64,000 nucleotides of DNA from Haliclona indistincta (Eukaryota > Porifera > Demospongiae > Haplosclerida > Chalinidae), in NCBI GenBank assembly GCA_964017065.1, contig OZ024784.1, positions 17,093,152 through 17,157,151 on the forward strand. Direction: 5' to 3'. Positions 21,032 through 38,624 of the stretch are shown in pieces (the stretch's first letter is position 1; each line of letters starts with the position of its first letter). The notes below the pieces were generated by a model, which saw nothing but the letters and a program-made list of their open reading frames with translations, was not told the DNA's origin and ran no database searches. The position numbers and the translations under genes were made by a program.

Positions 21032-24000
21032 CGGACATAGTCAAACGCTTAACCCTCAGGCGCCTATATACGCGCCCAGGGTAACTAGGCGTGTCTAGAA
21101 TGTTCAACAGCACGAGTGCAGGGCACAACACACGAGCGGGATAGCGTCCATAGCTTGCTTTCACAATTTCTGTGCTGCTATCCTGTAGTGAAATTCTAAC
21201 CTAACCTATCACCTTCTATAGGCAGTCATGCCTCAATCATGGTTCTTCCACTGAAGCATAATTATTATAAAATATACAATTATAGTCAACTTACTAGAGG
21301 ATTTCTGCCAGCAAAAATGCTCTGCCTGCTTACACACTCCCTCAGGTCCTTGTGATTGTGTGGCTTCTGCTGGGCTTCTTGGCAGTATCTGAAAACTTCG
21401 TTAAAGAGAGAATCTGAAATGGACTCATTAGCCATGTCAGGACTAAAGAGTTTGCACACAGAGGAGGGTTGCAAAAGATAACAAGGCTCAAATGAAAGAG
21501 CATCTGCTGTAAGAAGCTTATTTTTTCCATTTTTTCTATCCAAGATGAAGTCGTGACGATGAAGCATCGACCTAGCTACATCACACATGGGAAAGAGCTC
21601 AGTGTCAAGCAAATTATCAAAGGGATAGCTGCTAAGTAGAGAGGGAGAAATGAGACACTCGCTTCCATGTGTGCTCATGGCACTGCAAAATTGGTCTTTG
21701 AGTTTAAGGATTATTCTAATGATACTGCTGCAAATTTCCACAGAATCTCTGCTTTTCTCAGACACCAGCACAATTACCCAACGATTACGGTCTATTGTTT
21801 CTACTGTAGTGGACACTCCAGTGACGTTTGTCCAACTAATACCATTTCTCCACACTTGACAACGTCGAGAGAAGGGTTGTAAGTGTTCACAAGCTAGAGG
21901 AAATGTGAATGCAAGACGAAGGAGAAGAACGTGTAGAAAGCGATTGCTAAAAAACTGGTAGGGGTCACTGCATCCCAGACACCAGCCAAACCTTGCTGAC
22001 GGAAGGTCTTCAGGTCGCCGTTCTTTAACAAGACTTGGAAAAAAGAGATGATTAGCTCCTGTTAATTGAGAGCTGGGCAATGTGCTTTCAAGATTTGTGC
22101 CTTTAAATGTAGAAGGGTTCACTAAATGACAGAATTCCATATTCTCAAGACAGCCAACCAGCATATCTGAGTTATACTGTGGGAACAATTCTTCAAGGCT
22201 TTTTATAGACACCACTCCAGTATGGCTAGCAACTTGATGATACTGTTCAAAATCTTCAGGAGCAAAAGTTTTCCATTGGCTTCCCTTAGTAAAGCTTCTT
22301 TCTCGACCACCACAAAGCTATTCTGGGGAGTCTCTTGGTTACGTACAAACACAAGAAGGCCTTTTTCACTGAGAGAGTTTATTGATTTTGTGAGTGACGC
22401 AAAATCTAGGGAAATATCTTCTTTTGAAGAGAGAGAAGAGGTGAGCTCTTCTAAAGTGCAGCCTTTTTTTTCAAGCTTTGTACAGAGATAAGCATACAAC
22501 ATGTGACAATACAAACTCATATTGGGCTGGGATGATAGTACAGCTTGTTGGCTTGTTGAGAGAAGTAAGCGAAACTGACGTGCTTCCTTGGTTTTAGACT
22601 GTCTACAGTCCATGCTGAGAAATCCTTTATACAATAACTGCTTTACTCTGTTTTTCGCTATACTCTCCACTAGTAAGCGCTTCTCATTTAGCTCATGTGA
22701 TGACTTGATCAGGTCAGCATGACTGCCAATGATAATGACATGTGATGATTCCTGTGAGCTGCTAGCATTTTCCATAAAACTGATCCAGTAGTGAATGGAC
22801 TCAGTGATTTTCTCCTTACGATGGTTCAGATTTATAACACAAACAAAGATAGCAGGAGAATTACCCATGACACACTCCAACACAGCAGCATGACTAGAAT
22901 AGTACTCTTGTTGTCCTGCGAAATCATATACTACCATGTTACCAACCTTCTTTACTTTGCTCTCAACATTATGAGGAATGATCCCAGCAGTGAGGCATTC
23001 TACATCAGCAACGCGACCTGATGATTTAGAGAAGAAGCTAGTAGACTCTTTTGCTAAGAGGAGAATGACTTGAGAAAGGGTGGTTTTTCCTGCTCCACTA
23101 CACCCAGTTAGGATAACTTTTGTGTAAGTATGAACAGGATAGTCTTTCTTGTATTGAGGAAATGACTGAACCATTTTAAGAATGTCTAAGCTGTCATGTC
23201 TACTACTAGTAACAACATAGTCAACAAGTGTTTTGCCATGCTTGTTCTTAGCAAGTGGGTTTACTTCACCAGTAGATAGCAAGAATTGCACAACATGGGT
23301 TTGACCATTGTAGCAAGCAAGTTGAAGTGGTGTGTCACCAAACTCAGTCTCACATGATAGGTTACAGTTTAGCTCGTTAAAAAGGTACTGGATGATGTTG
23401 AGGTGACCAAGGTGGCTAGCATAGTGAAGCAATGTATATTCACAAAAGTCTTTATTCATAGGATCACAGTGCTGTTCATTGATGAAGTATTGAACTACTT
23501 CTAGTTGGCCCAGCTTGCCCATGGCAGCATAATGCATTGGAAGGCGTCCATCAGAGTCTCTAAAGTTAACGTCACACTTGTATTTTGTTACGAGATCGAT
23601 GGTTACATCCATCCAGCCGTGGACAGCTGCTAGGTGAAGTAGAGAGACTTTGGAGCGTCCAAAACTCCACCACACACCAGGTACAGAGTCATTTGTCGTA
23701 TCGATACGTATATCAGCTGGTCGCCATACCTGCGGTAGCAATCGTACAGCAGTTGGTTTACGCCGTAACTCAAATGCCTCTACCAGTTGTTCTCGCAACA
23801 TCTAGTCTCGCTAGCCAGACCTTCCTAGCCAGAAAATTTTCGCGAATCACAGGTTATTCGCGAAAATATTATCCGCAAATGTCTTGTTTTTTTTTGTTGA
23901 CAAAGATAGGCAATAGCGCTGATTCGCGAAAATATTATTCTCGAAATGCTCTAAAATTTCCGCTGTACGGTATATGTACACCTTTACTGTTACTATTATT

Positions 24001-24104
24001 AGAGGGTACTAATTTTAGCTTAGACATACTTCATTCATCTTCAATGTACTACAGTTTGCAAGTATAACCACACATATCCTGCATTGTCTATGACAACTAT
24101 ATCA

Positions 24105-24435
24105 CTCGTCACAGCACCAGATCGATGAGTACTATGAGGCATACACTCTAATGGATAAAATGCTTGAGGATTGAATCTCGATCCACTGAAGGTAATCATA
24201 TACTAACTGAACCAATACTTAGACTTAATGTATTGCAGCTCACTCATCGACTGCAGCCTGGAGAGGCTCTTATCTTCAATAACCATCGCATACTACATTC
24301 CAGAACAGCATTCAAGTTGAATGGAGGACAAAGACATCTTGAGGTGGACAGGTACTGTATTCATCAGTGGTAACTGTTGTGTTTCAATGCAGGGATGTTA
24401 TGTGAGTATTGATGACTTCAAAAATAAAGCACCAA
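24105..24435 (+). pseudogene. BBOX1/TMLHE-like 3' fragment (copy 3)
   Basis: A decayed copy of the QHQIDxYY exon (24109-24180) has a premature TGA after DKMLED and an insertion. An intact-looking exon at 24236-24350 follows: LTHRLQPGEALIFNNHRILH then SRTAFKLNGGQRHLEVD, with the distal His and the Arg of the 2-oxoglutarate site. The final exon starts GCYVSIDDFKNK at about 24394 and runs into the dispersed repeat at 24427, so the original stop is lost. It may supply 3' exons to the gene at 17342, but duplication debris is more likely. Confidence 0.7.
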
Positions 24436-24439
24436 AGCG

Positions 24440-26090
24440 GTGCTGATGCCTCGGTGCAAATTAAGTATAATTTTATTATAAAAGTTACAAAAACATACAT
24501 AAATATCCACAAACAGAACTATCTACCATTCCATAAACAGTAAACTATCCACCAGTGGCTGATCTAAAAAATTAAGATAAGGTGGGCCAATGTGTGCCGC
24601 CCAAAAATTTTTGCTAATTAATATTCATAAAGGGCGTAAATAATGGAATGAGAACGCCTATAATACACGCATATTGGCTCGTAACTGCTAGGAGGCTACA
24701 CAGCGCAGCGAGTGCGCTAGTCAGTAGTGAGAACTCTGCTCAAAATGGTAAGAGTGTTGCACTATAGTTAAAACTTAAAATTTTAGCTGGGCTAGTTTGG
24801 GTGGATGGCCTGGACCTGGCCCACCCCTGGATCCGCCACTGCTATCCACCATTCTACAAACACGACAACAGCTGCAGATGCATGTATACATGATATCTAT
24901 ACAGCAATCACAAAAATGCAGCAATCAAAAGCCAATCAGTGCTGACCACAATTCAACTGGGCGTGTCTACAATGTTCAATACAGCTGGATAGCACACGCA
25001 TAGTAAGCAAATCACGCCATAACTCGAGAATGAAGCTTCGTATACAAGTTTCAAATGTAGAATAGCGAAATATTGTCGAGTTCTACGTGCATTGCTAGTT
25101 TCCTGCTGTGGGTAGTTTTGTTTTCGGAGAAATCCTGATCGTCAGCAACAGCCATCTAGGTGAGCAAACCACGCCATAACTCTAGAACAAAGCGAACTTT
25201 CGCTAGTTCACAACCGAGATAATATCGAGTTCTACCTGCATTGCAAGTTTCAGAGCTTACCTTTCAGCGTGCACCACAAAAATGGGGACATCATGAACCA
25301 ACCCGGCATGTTTTAATGAATGCTGGTTTGCATAAAGCCATAAAAATATTTTTGGGAAATTATTTCTTTACACCAGTTTCATGACTTTTGTTTTAATTGT
25401 CAGAACACAGCCAATTAAGCCAGGATTACCCGAACTATTCTTTCTTGCTGCCCTTTGCACAATATTGCCCTTTGCACAATATAATCTACAGTGTCCTGGC
25501 TATTACTTGCCTGTTTTACACGGAAAATAGGTGTAGCCACACTCCAATAGCACTTGCCGTATAACAAAATTATTTCGTACTCTGCAATCACGAGACCCAC
25601 ATAGGGGTGGGTGGGTTGTGGGGAGGGCGAGATTGGGAAGAGATGGCATTTTTTGGCGCTCTGGCAAAAGGAGAGATTGGGAAGAGATGGCATTTTTGGG
25701 CGCTCTGGCAAAAGAGATGTATCTTCTTCCATAGCTCTTGCTAGTAGGTAATTTTTGCCGAAATCGTGTCTTCTTATTAAATATTTTCCCCTCTGTAACT
25801 TACAGACAGAGACCTTCTTGCAAAATCCCATACATACGTTTCTTCCTTGTGTACCAAAGTTTATGTCTGACATTTTGTGTGGGTGTGGCATACCTAGGAA
25901 AGAAACGCAACTTTTCGTCATTGGGTGGAGCTTGCTACGCCCACAAGACGAATGGTGACTTTCTTGGGTGATCAGTGTGACTGAGCAGGCCTTCAACTAA
26001 CAGTAGAAACCAAAATATTCGTAATCCTGATGTTAGGGCAATCCACCCTTAATGTACATGAATAATGTGAGGTCCTACTGAGAGTGGACC
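24440..26090. other. Repeat-rich intergenic region
   Basis: No convincing gene. Holds the dispersed repeat (24427-25010), two imperfect direct copies of about 125 bp with CACGCCATAACTC and GAGTTCTACxTGCATTG (about 25010-25260), and a 47-bp tandem duplication with GATTGGGAAGAGATGGCATT (about 25632-25718). The 193-codon minus-strand frame at 25415-25996 overlaps the tandem repeat and shows no known motif. Confidence 0.6.
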
Positions 26091-26094
26091 CTAA

Positions 26095-26140
26095 GACACC
26101 ATCAATCTCGTCCAGGCGATGGTCGTTCTGCAAGGGAGTA
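26095..26140 (-). pseudogene. DNPH1: Possible DNPH1 last-exon relic
   Basis: The minus strand reads NDHRLDEIDGVLGS, resembling REYDKLDEIDGILEE at the end of DNPH1 copy b. Its position upstream of NUP133 and in divergent orientation mirrors DNPH1 copy a next to the NUP133 pseudogene. The match is short, so this is tentative. Confidence 0.35.
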
Positions 26141-26305
26141 AATGCTGGTCAATAGACAGTGTACTTCAAGAGGATTGTCAACTTTGATAGTACAGAATCT
26201 TTCACGCAAGTCCACGTGGTGTTGCTCCACCTTTACCACGCCCGACGACCACGCCTCTAACTGGATAGCACGAGTGACCACGAGACTCTCGCGGGAAATT
26301 TGTAA

Positions 26306-31867
<5,562 letters not shown>

Positions 31868-32240
31868 GTCTGACTCTTTATTATTCATTGTACTTTCAAT
31901 AGAATTCATGACCGGTTGATTGATGACGTAATGATTGTTATTCAATAATAATAAAATTGACGCACTGGCAGAGAGCCTGAGCCGAGTGATGTGGAGCTAA
32001 TCCAGCGCTGATGAGAGGAGAGATCGCGTTGGGAATGCAAAGTAAGTCACTAAAAAAGAGACTGCACGAACCTGGCTCACACGCGCCAGAGAAGCCAGCC
32101 GTACAAAATTATATAGTGCACGTATTGGGCGGGGTTAGTGACCTTGGATACAAGGCTGAGTCGGTAAACAATCGCGTGCGGTGAGAGCCGCAGGACGTTT
32201 TTTGATCGCTGCCCGGAGAAGGAAGCTAGCATGATAGAGA
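31868..32240. other. Intergenic region between NUP133 and MOK
   Basis: No ORF of note. Contains AATAATAATAAAAT shortly after the NUP133 stop (about 31944-31958), a plausible poly(A) region. The GC-richer, CpG-bearing stretch (about 32020-32230) before the MOK start is a probable promoter. Confidence 0.45.
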
Positions 32241-34976
32241 ATGATAGACAACGAGCAGTTTATAGGGAAAGGTATGTGTGTATAATTACTCAGTGATCAG
32301 TTACTAAAGAGTAGTTAGTTCAATGAAAATCATGAGTTGTGGGAGCTCTTGAATAGTGAGTGTACTGACTGTGCTGAGTAGACTGTGCTATACAATACTA
32401 GTATGAGGTACTGTGTCAGCTTGTACCATGAACAAACATTATCAGAGCAGTTTCAAATTCACTTCGCATTTGTCAGGTTGTACTAGGAGTGCTAACGCGT
32501 CATAGTGTTTGTCTGCTCAACACTTGACAAGATCATAAGAATGTTTATGAAGTCAGCAGGTTTTGAAACTAGTAGCTTTGCAAAGGGTTTTGAAGAAAAT
32601 AGAATTATTACTTTAGAGTCTATTTGCCTGTACAGATTACCGTATTGTGGGTCACATGGGGGAGGGGACATTCTCTGAGGTACTAAAGTGTCAGAGCTTA
32701 CTGGACGGAAAGCTGTACGCCTGTAAGAAGATGAAACAGAGATACGAAAGGTCAGCAACAGTGAGACAACTACAGCAGTCTGCTATTCATCGTGTGGTTG
32801 CTCTACAGTCTAGCACAGGTCAATAATCTACGTGAGGTACAAGCTCTGCGTAGACTCAATCCACACAGCAGTATCATCAACTTGAAGGAAGTAGTATTGT
32901 GAGTGAGAGAGCACAGCATTCTAGTACTGTCATGTGTTGTTTGAATTTTCAATTCATCTGTTTGTTTAGTGACAAGAACACTGGAATGCTGGCACTCATT
33001 TGCGAGCTTATGGACATGAACATATACGAGTTGATCAAAGGTTAGCAACTGGAGACTACAATCATTATTGTCAGCTGAAGAATACGTACTGTACTCTTTG
33101 CTAACCTAAAAATCACCTAAAATTCATTTATCAATGCGTTACAAAAACTTTCAATAATAATAATATATTATTATTGTTTTCGGATTGTTTCTACTCATGC
33201 AGATCGACGCAGTTACTTACCAGAATCAAGGGTAAAGCTGTACGTGTACCAGTTATGCAAGTCAATCTATCACATGCACAGGTTAGTGAAGGTTTGCAAA
33301 TACCACAGCCTTAGTCAAACGCTAGTTTATTTTGCTATCGGTACTCTCATTAGTGAGTTTTGCAATCATTTTGACTTTATTAATCTTTATACAGGAATGG
33401 TATATTCCACAGAGACGTAAAACCAGAAAACATACTTGTAAAGGTGCAGATAGTGTCTGTCGTATATGTATTATACTGTACAATGTGTTCACGCTAGGAC
33501 AATGAGCTCAAACTAGCTGATTTTGGATCCTGTAAGAGCATGTACTCGAAACAGCCCTTCACTGAGTACATCTCCACGAGATGGTACGACACACACAGTA
33601 TGTGTATTGCATGATGTGTCTTCTTCATCAGGTATAGAGCACCAGAGTGCTTGCTCACTGACGGATACTATGGTCATAAGATGGACATGTGGAGTATTGG
33701 GTGTGTGCTGTTCGAGATCATGAGGTATGTACTTACACTATGTGTAGGCAGTGGTTCAAAGGATTGCTGTATTGTTGTCTTATGTAGTCTACGACCATTG
33801 TTCCCTGGTTCTAATGAACTGGACCAGATACACAAGATCCATGATATTGTTGGTACACCATCTCCAGCAGTGCTGGACAAGTTCAGAAAAGTGTAAGTAA
33901 CTGTGATGAGGAGTAAAATTTATTGCATCTTGTTTTTTGTGAGTATAGGCAGTCTCGCAGTATGGAATTCAACTTTCCGTACAAGACACCAAAAGGCATT
34001 GGTTCTCTGCTCAAACATGCTTCCAGACAGTGCGTGGATCTCGTCACTCGACTCTGCACCTACGACCCAGAAAGACGGTAAGTTTGCATGTCATAGCATA
34101 ACATAACAAGTATCCTGATCTCCAGGTTGAGTGCGAGAGAGGCACTCAGGCACCCATTCTTCAAAGAGCTACGGTAAGCACAGAGAGACGTGTAGTTAAT
34201 TAACGCTACTATACTGCTATTACAGAGATGCTGAGCGAAAGGTCAAAATGAAAACAAGAACACCTCCGTCACTTCAACCTGACCTTGCTGCTAATAAGTT
34301 TCTCTCCAGCACTCTACCACCAAAAAGGAAACATCACCACCAACACCACCAGCAGCAGCTTCACCATAGCCACAATGTGAGAACACATTATGACACTAGT
34401 CTGGATTGTGTTTACTCTTTATGTACCACAGAAGGGTTACAGTAAGCACTTGAGATCAAAGCATAGTGAAGACACAGTAAGCACTGTACAATGTCTATAA
34501 TTATCTATACTCTTCATTCTAGCATCATCATCTGGTATCACTCCAACCCCGAGAGTACTACATGCCTGCTGTAGCTATGGCAGTCCCTTCGCTGATGCCT
34601 CAGCCAGCAAACAAGCTCAACGCCACCCTCACCCTCCCACAACTCCCCACCAAACCACACCATCATCACTCACACTATTCTAGCTCTCTCAGCACCGGAC
34701 TACCATCACACTCCATGAGAGGGCAACACGGGGCCTACCAAACCACCTTCCCACCATTGGTCTATAGCGGGAACACTTCAGGAAAGGTAAGACGTGCTCT
34801 CTCCTCATTACTAGACTACTCCGCTTGCCCTCTCTTCTCTCTAGACGTCCATGTACGCCTCTGGGCAACACTCCCAGAACCCATCCTCTCCTAGTCATCA
34901 TCATGTAGCTGCATATACACACATCCCCAGTCTCCAGCCAAAGTACTCACTAAACACAAGAACTAGAGCACTGTGA
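32241..34976 (+). CDS. MOK: MOK (MAPK/MAK/MRK overlapping) serine/threonine kinase
   Basis: A CMGC kinase of the RCK/MAK group, linked to cilia in other animals. Start MIDNEQFIGKDYRIVGHMGE; the ATG at 32241 is the one in frame with the kinase. The glycine loop GEGTFSEV and VAIK-type lysine in YACKKMKQRYE come first. NLREVQALRRLNPH, ICELMDMNIYELIK, the catalytic loop IFHRDVKPENILVK, DFGSCKS (DFG), the activation segment SKQPFTEYISTRWYRAPE with the TEY motif typical of MOK, and DGYYGHKMDMWSIGCVLFEI follow across exons between 32640 and 34160. The C-terminal tail is His/Ser/Pro-rich (KRKHHHQHHQQQLHHSHN) and ends RTRAL-stop at 34974-34976. All catalytic residues are present. Confidence 0.92.
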
Positions 34977-35244
34977 TAATAGCACTAGTGAATAATAAAC
35001 ATTGAGATTATGCTTGAATAAAAAAACTTGAATTTTACTGTTTAACCAGCCCTTAGCGATAATGAAATGACATAAAGTACATTCTTGAAACAAAGGCAGT
35101 CACATAAACTATTTTGTGACATCTATAGAAAGTTTTAGGCAAAAATAATGAAAATAATAATTAGCTGAATTTGAGCTAATAAATAATTTGAGCTATACTA
35201 CAAATTTTTTGTTATCAGTCTCATTTTAGTCTTACACTTGTAAA

Positions 35245-36497
35245 TCACCATTGTTCATCAGAGCTCTGCCCTACAACATAATCGGTTATGAACGGGACCT
35301 TGAGAACATTCTGAAAGTGGTCCTTCTCCTCTTGTCTATTGACAGTCCAAGTGACCACACCAATCCCTTGCCTTCTGTACTGCTCCACATCAATCCTAGG
35401 AGAAAAATTGAAAACAATTCACACCAGCCTAGCTAATCAAAGTTTCAATACTAAGCAAACTTCTGAATACTGACCGTCCTTTGATAATGTCCTCTTTGTT
35501 GGGCATTACCATGCCCACTCCTATTTTTCTCCAGACCCATCCTGTCAACCAGCTGAACAGTATCTTGTCCAGCAGAGACATCAGGTGGTGCAATAAGAAA
35601 CCATAGCGTCTCCGACCATCAACTTGGTAAGCTAGATAGGTACCACGAGCCAAAAGACCTGTTACAATGTCTGGATCCTTCCTCCTAAGCTAAAATAATG
35701 ATGATGGTGTAGTGAAAACAGTGTTGTGTTGAGAGAACCTCAAGAAGAAAGCTTGGATAGAATGAAATGACAGCAACCTTCTCGTACAGGTGTCTGTTAT
35801 TAGCAAACATGTCCGCTACCACAGGAACAGCCTGCACACAGTAGTGTTGTATAATATACTACACCTCATAATGACATATACCTGTTTGTAATCGGATTTC
35901 ACCTCTAGAAACATCTGTAAATTTAGGCTGTCGATGAGTGCCATCGTCTCTGACAGTGTGGGTATCTTGGCACCGCTATACTGTTTACTAAGCAAGAACA
36001 TGCTACCTAAATTCAGTAACCATTATTACCCTGCATGTGAGCCAAAATCTAGTTGTTTGACATCCTCCAACATCAGAGCAACAATTTTCCCAGAACCGTT
36101 ACTGGTTCTGTCCACTGTCTCATCGTGCAATATAACAGGATGGCGGTCCTTGGTGAAGGCTAGATCGACCTCTATTGCTACTGCTCCATTCTGCTCCGAC
36201 TCGCGGATTGCAACAAGAGTGTTCTCAGGAATACCGCCCCTGAGATAATTATTTATGCAACAGTATATACGTAATACGATAGTACTATCATAGTAGTTAT
36301 GGCTGATAGTCATACAGTTCAGTAATTTAAACCTACCTGTGCGCTATTGGTCCTAAGCAGCGAGAGAGAAAAGCTGCAGTCTTCTCCTTGGAGTTTATTG
36401 GCGGTTTTTTACCCAGCAATAACCACAGTGGAAAGAATAATTGCTCAATCACTAAGCAACAAACAAGTTTAGCAGCAGTCTTTATATTTCTGCTCAT
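35245..36497 (-). CDS. GDE1: GDE1-like glycerophosphodiester phosphodiesterase (copy A)
   Basis: Hydrolyses glycerophosphodiesters at a membrane (GDE1/MIR16 prefers glycerophosphoinositol). Minus-strand exons: a membrane-anchor N-terminus MSRNIKTAAKLVCCLVIEQL from 36497; GPIAHRGGIPENTLVAIRES with catalytic HRGG and PENT; VAIEVDLAFTKDRHPVILHD with the E-x-D metal site and second His; ETVDRTSNGSGKI; KIPTLSETMALIDSLNLQMF and LEVK; RGTYLAYQVDGRRRYGFLLH; GVGMVMPNKEDI; GIGVVTWTVN; end SSDEQW-stop at 35245. The insertion with two hydrophobic segments matches GDE1 rather than the bacterial enzymes. Tandem with copy B, which lies upstream on the same strand. Confidence 0.88.
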
Positions 36498-36783
36498 TGC
36501 TAAGAAATGACTTACTTACTTGGAACCGAGCTGAGCTGACTTGCTGCCGATTAATTTTAGTTTTCGACCTCGTGAATGATGGGCGTGGTAATGTCAAAAT
36601 AAAAATGAAGCTACTTCAGTGAGCTACGTACTTTATACATTATGTACACTGTGTATGCTGAAATAAAAATTTGCAGTCTACAGTTAGTGTTAGTACAGAA
36701 CTTTGTGAAAATAAATAAATTACTGCTGTCTAAAAATTAAAAAAAAAACTGCATCTATTTTATATTGACAGTCTCAGCACTCG

Positions 36784-38231
36784 ATCAGCCTTCGGTTTGT
36801 TCCACTGCATAACCACCTACGCAGTCAGTAATGAACGGCATCTTGAGCACCTCTTCAAAGTGTTTTTTATCTTGTTGTGTGTTCACAGTCCAGGGCACCA
36901 CGCCGATACCTCGACTTCTGTAATACTCTAAATCAAACCTATAATGAAATTATTAATTATTTTAAATTAGAAGCATTTCAACTGTATAAGTACTAAACCA
37001 CAAACACGCATACCTTCCAGTGATAATGTCTTCCTTATTCGGCATAAGGAACCCCACTCCTAGCCTCCTCCAAGACCATTTCATCAGAAACCAAAACGAT
37101 ATCTTGTCCATCAGCATCATGAACTGATGTATCACCCACCAACTGTATTTTCTCCTCCCACCAAGAAAGCGAGTCAGCTCTGTTGCATTTCCTATCAAAC
37201 CTGTTATGATCTCAGGATTTCTTCTCTTAACCTACAGATAACACATCATCATAGACACACAGCATAATGGTATCATACCTCAAGAAGCATGTTAGGATAG
37301 AAGGAGATCACTGCTATCTTGCTTAGCATACTACTGTCATTAGCAAAAATATCCAGTATAACAGGCAATGCCTGCAATGAATACAATAAACCTTGTAATA
37401 ACCATAATGCTATGGTGTAGTCATTATCACAGAGTTAGAGCTTTCTGCTAAACATTGTATCTTAGTTACAACCACAATGTTGACATATTCGAATACTGGT
37501 AGTGTACATTCATTTCCTTTATGTAATACAACACTAACCAATTCTTGACTATCTTTAACTTCAAGAAAGAGTTGTAGCCGGCTGTTTTTCAAGTGAGCTA
37601 CTAATTCCTGTAATGTAGGAATCTTCTCTCCCTTATACTGTGAACTAAAGGTACATAGCCTATACTGAGCATTAATAACATTTTTCGTATATACCCTGCT
37701 TTGAAACCAAAATCAAATTTTCTGACTTCTTCCAAGGTGAGTGATTCAATCGTACCTGTGCCATCACAAGTTCTGTCCACTGTCTCATCGTGCAATATAA
37801 CAGGATGGTGGTCCTTGGTGAAGGCTAGATCGACCTCTATTGCTACCGCTCCATTCTGCTCTGACTCGCGGATTGCGACAAGAGTGTTCTCAGGAATACC
37901 ACCCCTACATAGTGCAATTCAGCAAGTAATGTAGTAGATAGTACGAGTACACCAGTTGTTGTATTGCCGAATAAAGTGTTGACTTATCACACACAACCCA
38001 AGTTAGGAGTCACATCAATAGAGATCACTTGTAGTATACCTGTGAGCTATTGGTCCGTCACATTTATCCAAAAAGGCCCTTGTCTTTTCTTCTGAGTTGG
38101 GAGACGGCTTTCCGCCTAGGAAAAGCCGTAGCGGGAGCAACGTTAGTTGTTTTACTGAAAAGTGAAAGAAAACAATTATATAATTTCGCAAACACGAGAA
38201 TCTTTCGCGTTACTTGTCGTTGAGAAGTCCA
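36784..38231 (-). CDS. GDE1: GDE1-like glycerophosphodiester phosphodiesterase (copy B)
   Basis: Paralogue of copy A with the same exon order: start MDFSTT at 38231; KQLTLLPLRLFLGGKPSPNS then EEKTRAFLDKCDGPIAHR; GGIPENTLVAIRESEQNGAV; EVDLAFTKDHHPVILHDETV; KIPTLQELVAHLKNSRLQLF; LGGRRKYSWWVIHQFMMLMD; GVGFLMPNKEDI; GIGVVPWTVN; end YAVEQTEG-stop at 36784. Catalytic residues are kept. The exon encoding HRGG...LHDETVDRT is almost identical to copy A at the DNA level while other exons are clearly diverged. It starts about 86 bp from the opposite-strand ATG at 38318. Confidence 0.88.
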
Positions 38232-38317
38232 TGGTAGAGCACAGGATTCCGAAGTCTCTCTCTGCGATACTCAATGACGTCGTCGACGTTTTACTGCAAA
38301 ATCATTGACATTCCAAA

Positions 38318-38488
38318 ATGCAGCGACGCGTTGTCAAGTTAGTAGACATCGGATTACGAAGCAAAAAGACTGGCGGGACAGTAGTGGCGGCAAACAACTA
38401 CTCTACTGGACGTTACCGGGCGGTATCTTGTACAAGAGGTGTTACACAGTGGTCATTATCAACAGAACGAATGGGGCGGAGTCGCTGA
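38318..38488 (+). CDS. Small basic ORF, hypothetical
   Basis: 56 codons: MQRRVVKLVDIGLRSKKTGG, then TVVAANNYSTGRYRAVSCTR, ending RMGRSR-stop. Divergent from GDE1 copy B across an 86-bp gap, the spacing seen at other head-to-head pairs here. Could be the first exon of a longer transcript. No family recognised. Confidence 0.35.
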   Translation: MQRRVVKLVDIGLRSKKTGGTVVAANNYSTGRYRAVSCTRGVTQWSLSTERMGRSR

Positions 38489-38624
38489 TCAGAGAGAGGT
38501 GTGGCTCACTCCGACTGCATGCATGCTAGCTCTCGATATTCTATGCTCGAAATAATCAGACTGAGCTAGTCAGGGTGAGAAAGCCCTACTGTGATCAATA
38601 ATAATTTTGTTCTAATTATTAGTC

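Larger units (their letters stand above)
19375..23801 (-). pseudogene. Ankyrin-Roc-COR-Death domain protein, frameshifted
   Basis: The N-terminal ORF (22203-23801) has about five ankyrin repeats (for example DGRLPMHYAAMGKLGQLEVV, FGDTPLQLACYNGQTHVVQF), then a Roc GTPase: P-loop GCSGAGKTTLS, switch VVYDFAGQQEYYSS, GSHADL in place of NKxD, then the start of COR. At about 22250 the frame ends at LLAILEWCL. The continuing COR sequence, FAPEDFEQYHQVASHTGVVS, lies in another frame and runs to 21286. After an intron of about 1.5 kb, exons at 19375-19800 encode a Death domain (DWKRLGLVLGLLYQ, CKIDMIMAWLQQKD, GVPTWSILRAAL), stop at 19375-19377. Such proteins are expanded in sponges and cnidarians and are thought to act in innate or cell-death signalling. 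Linking the Death exons to this gene is inference. The frame break could be a real mutation or a sequencing indel. Confidence 0.75.

Noticed and set aside
25415..25996. 193-codon minus-strand ORF
   Set aside because: Overlaps a 47-bp tandem duplication, has no recognisable motif and lies in a repeat-rich region.
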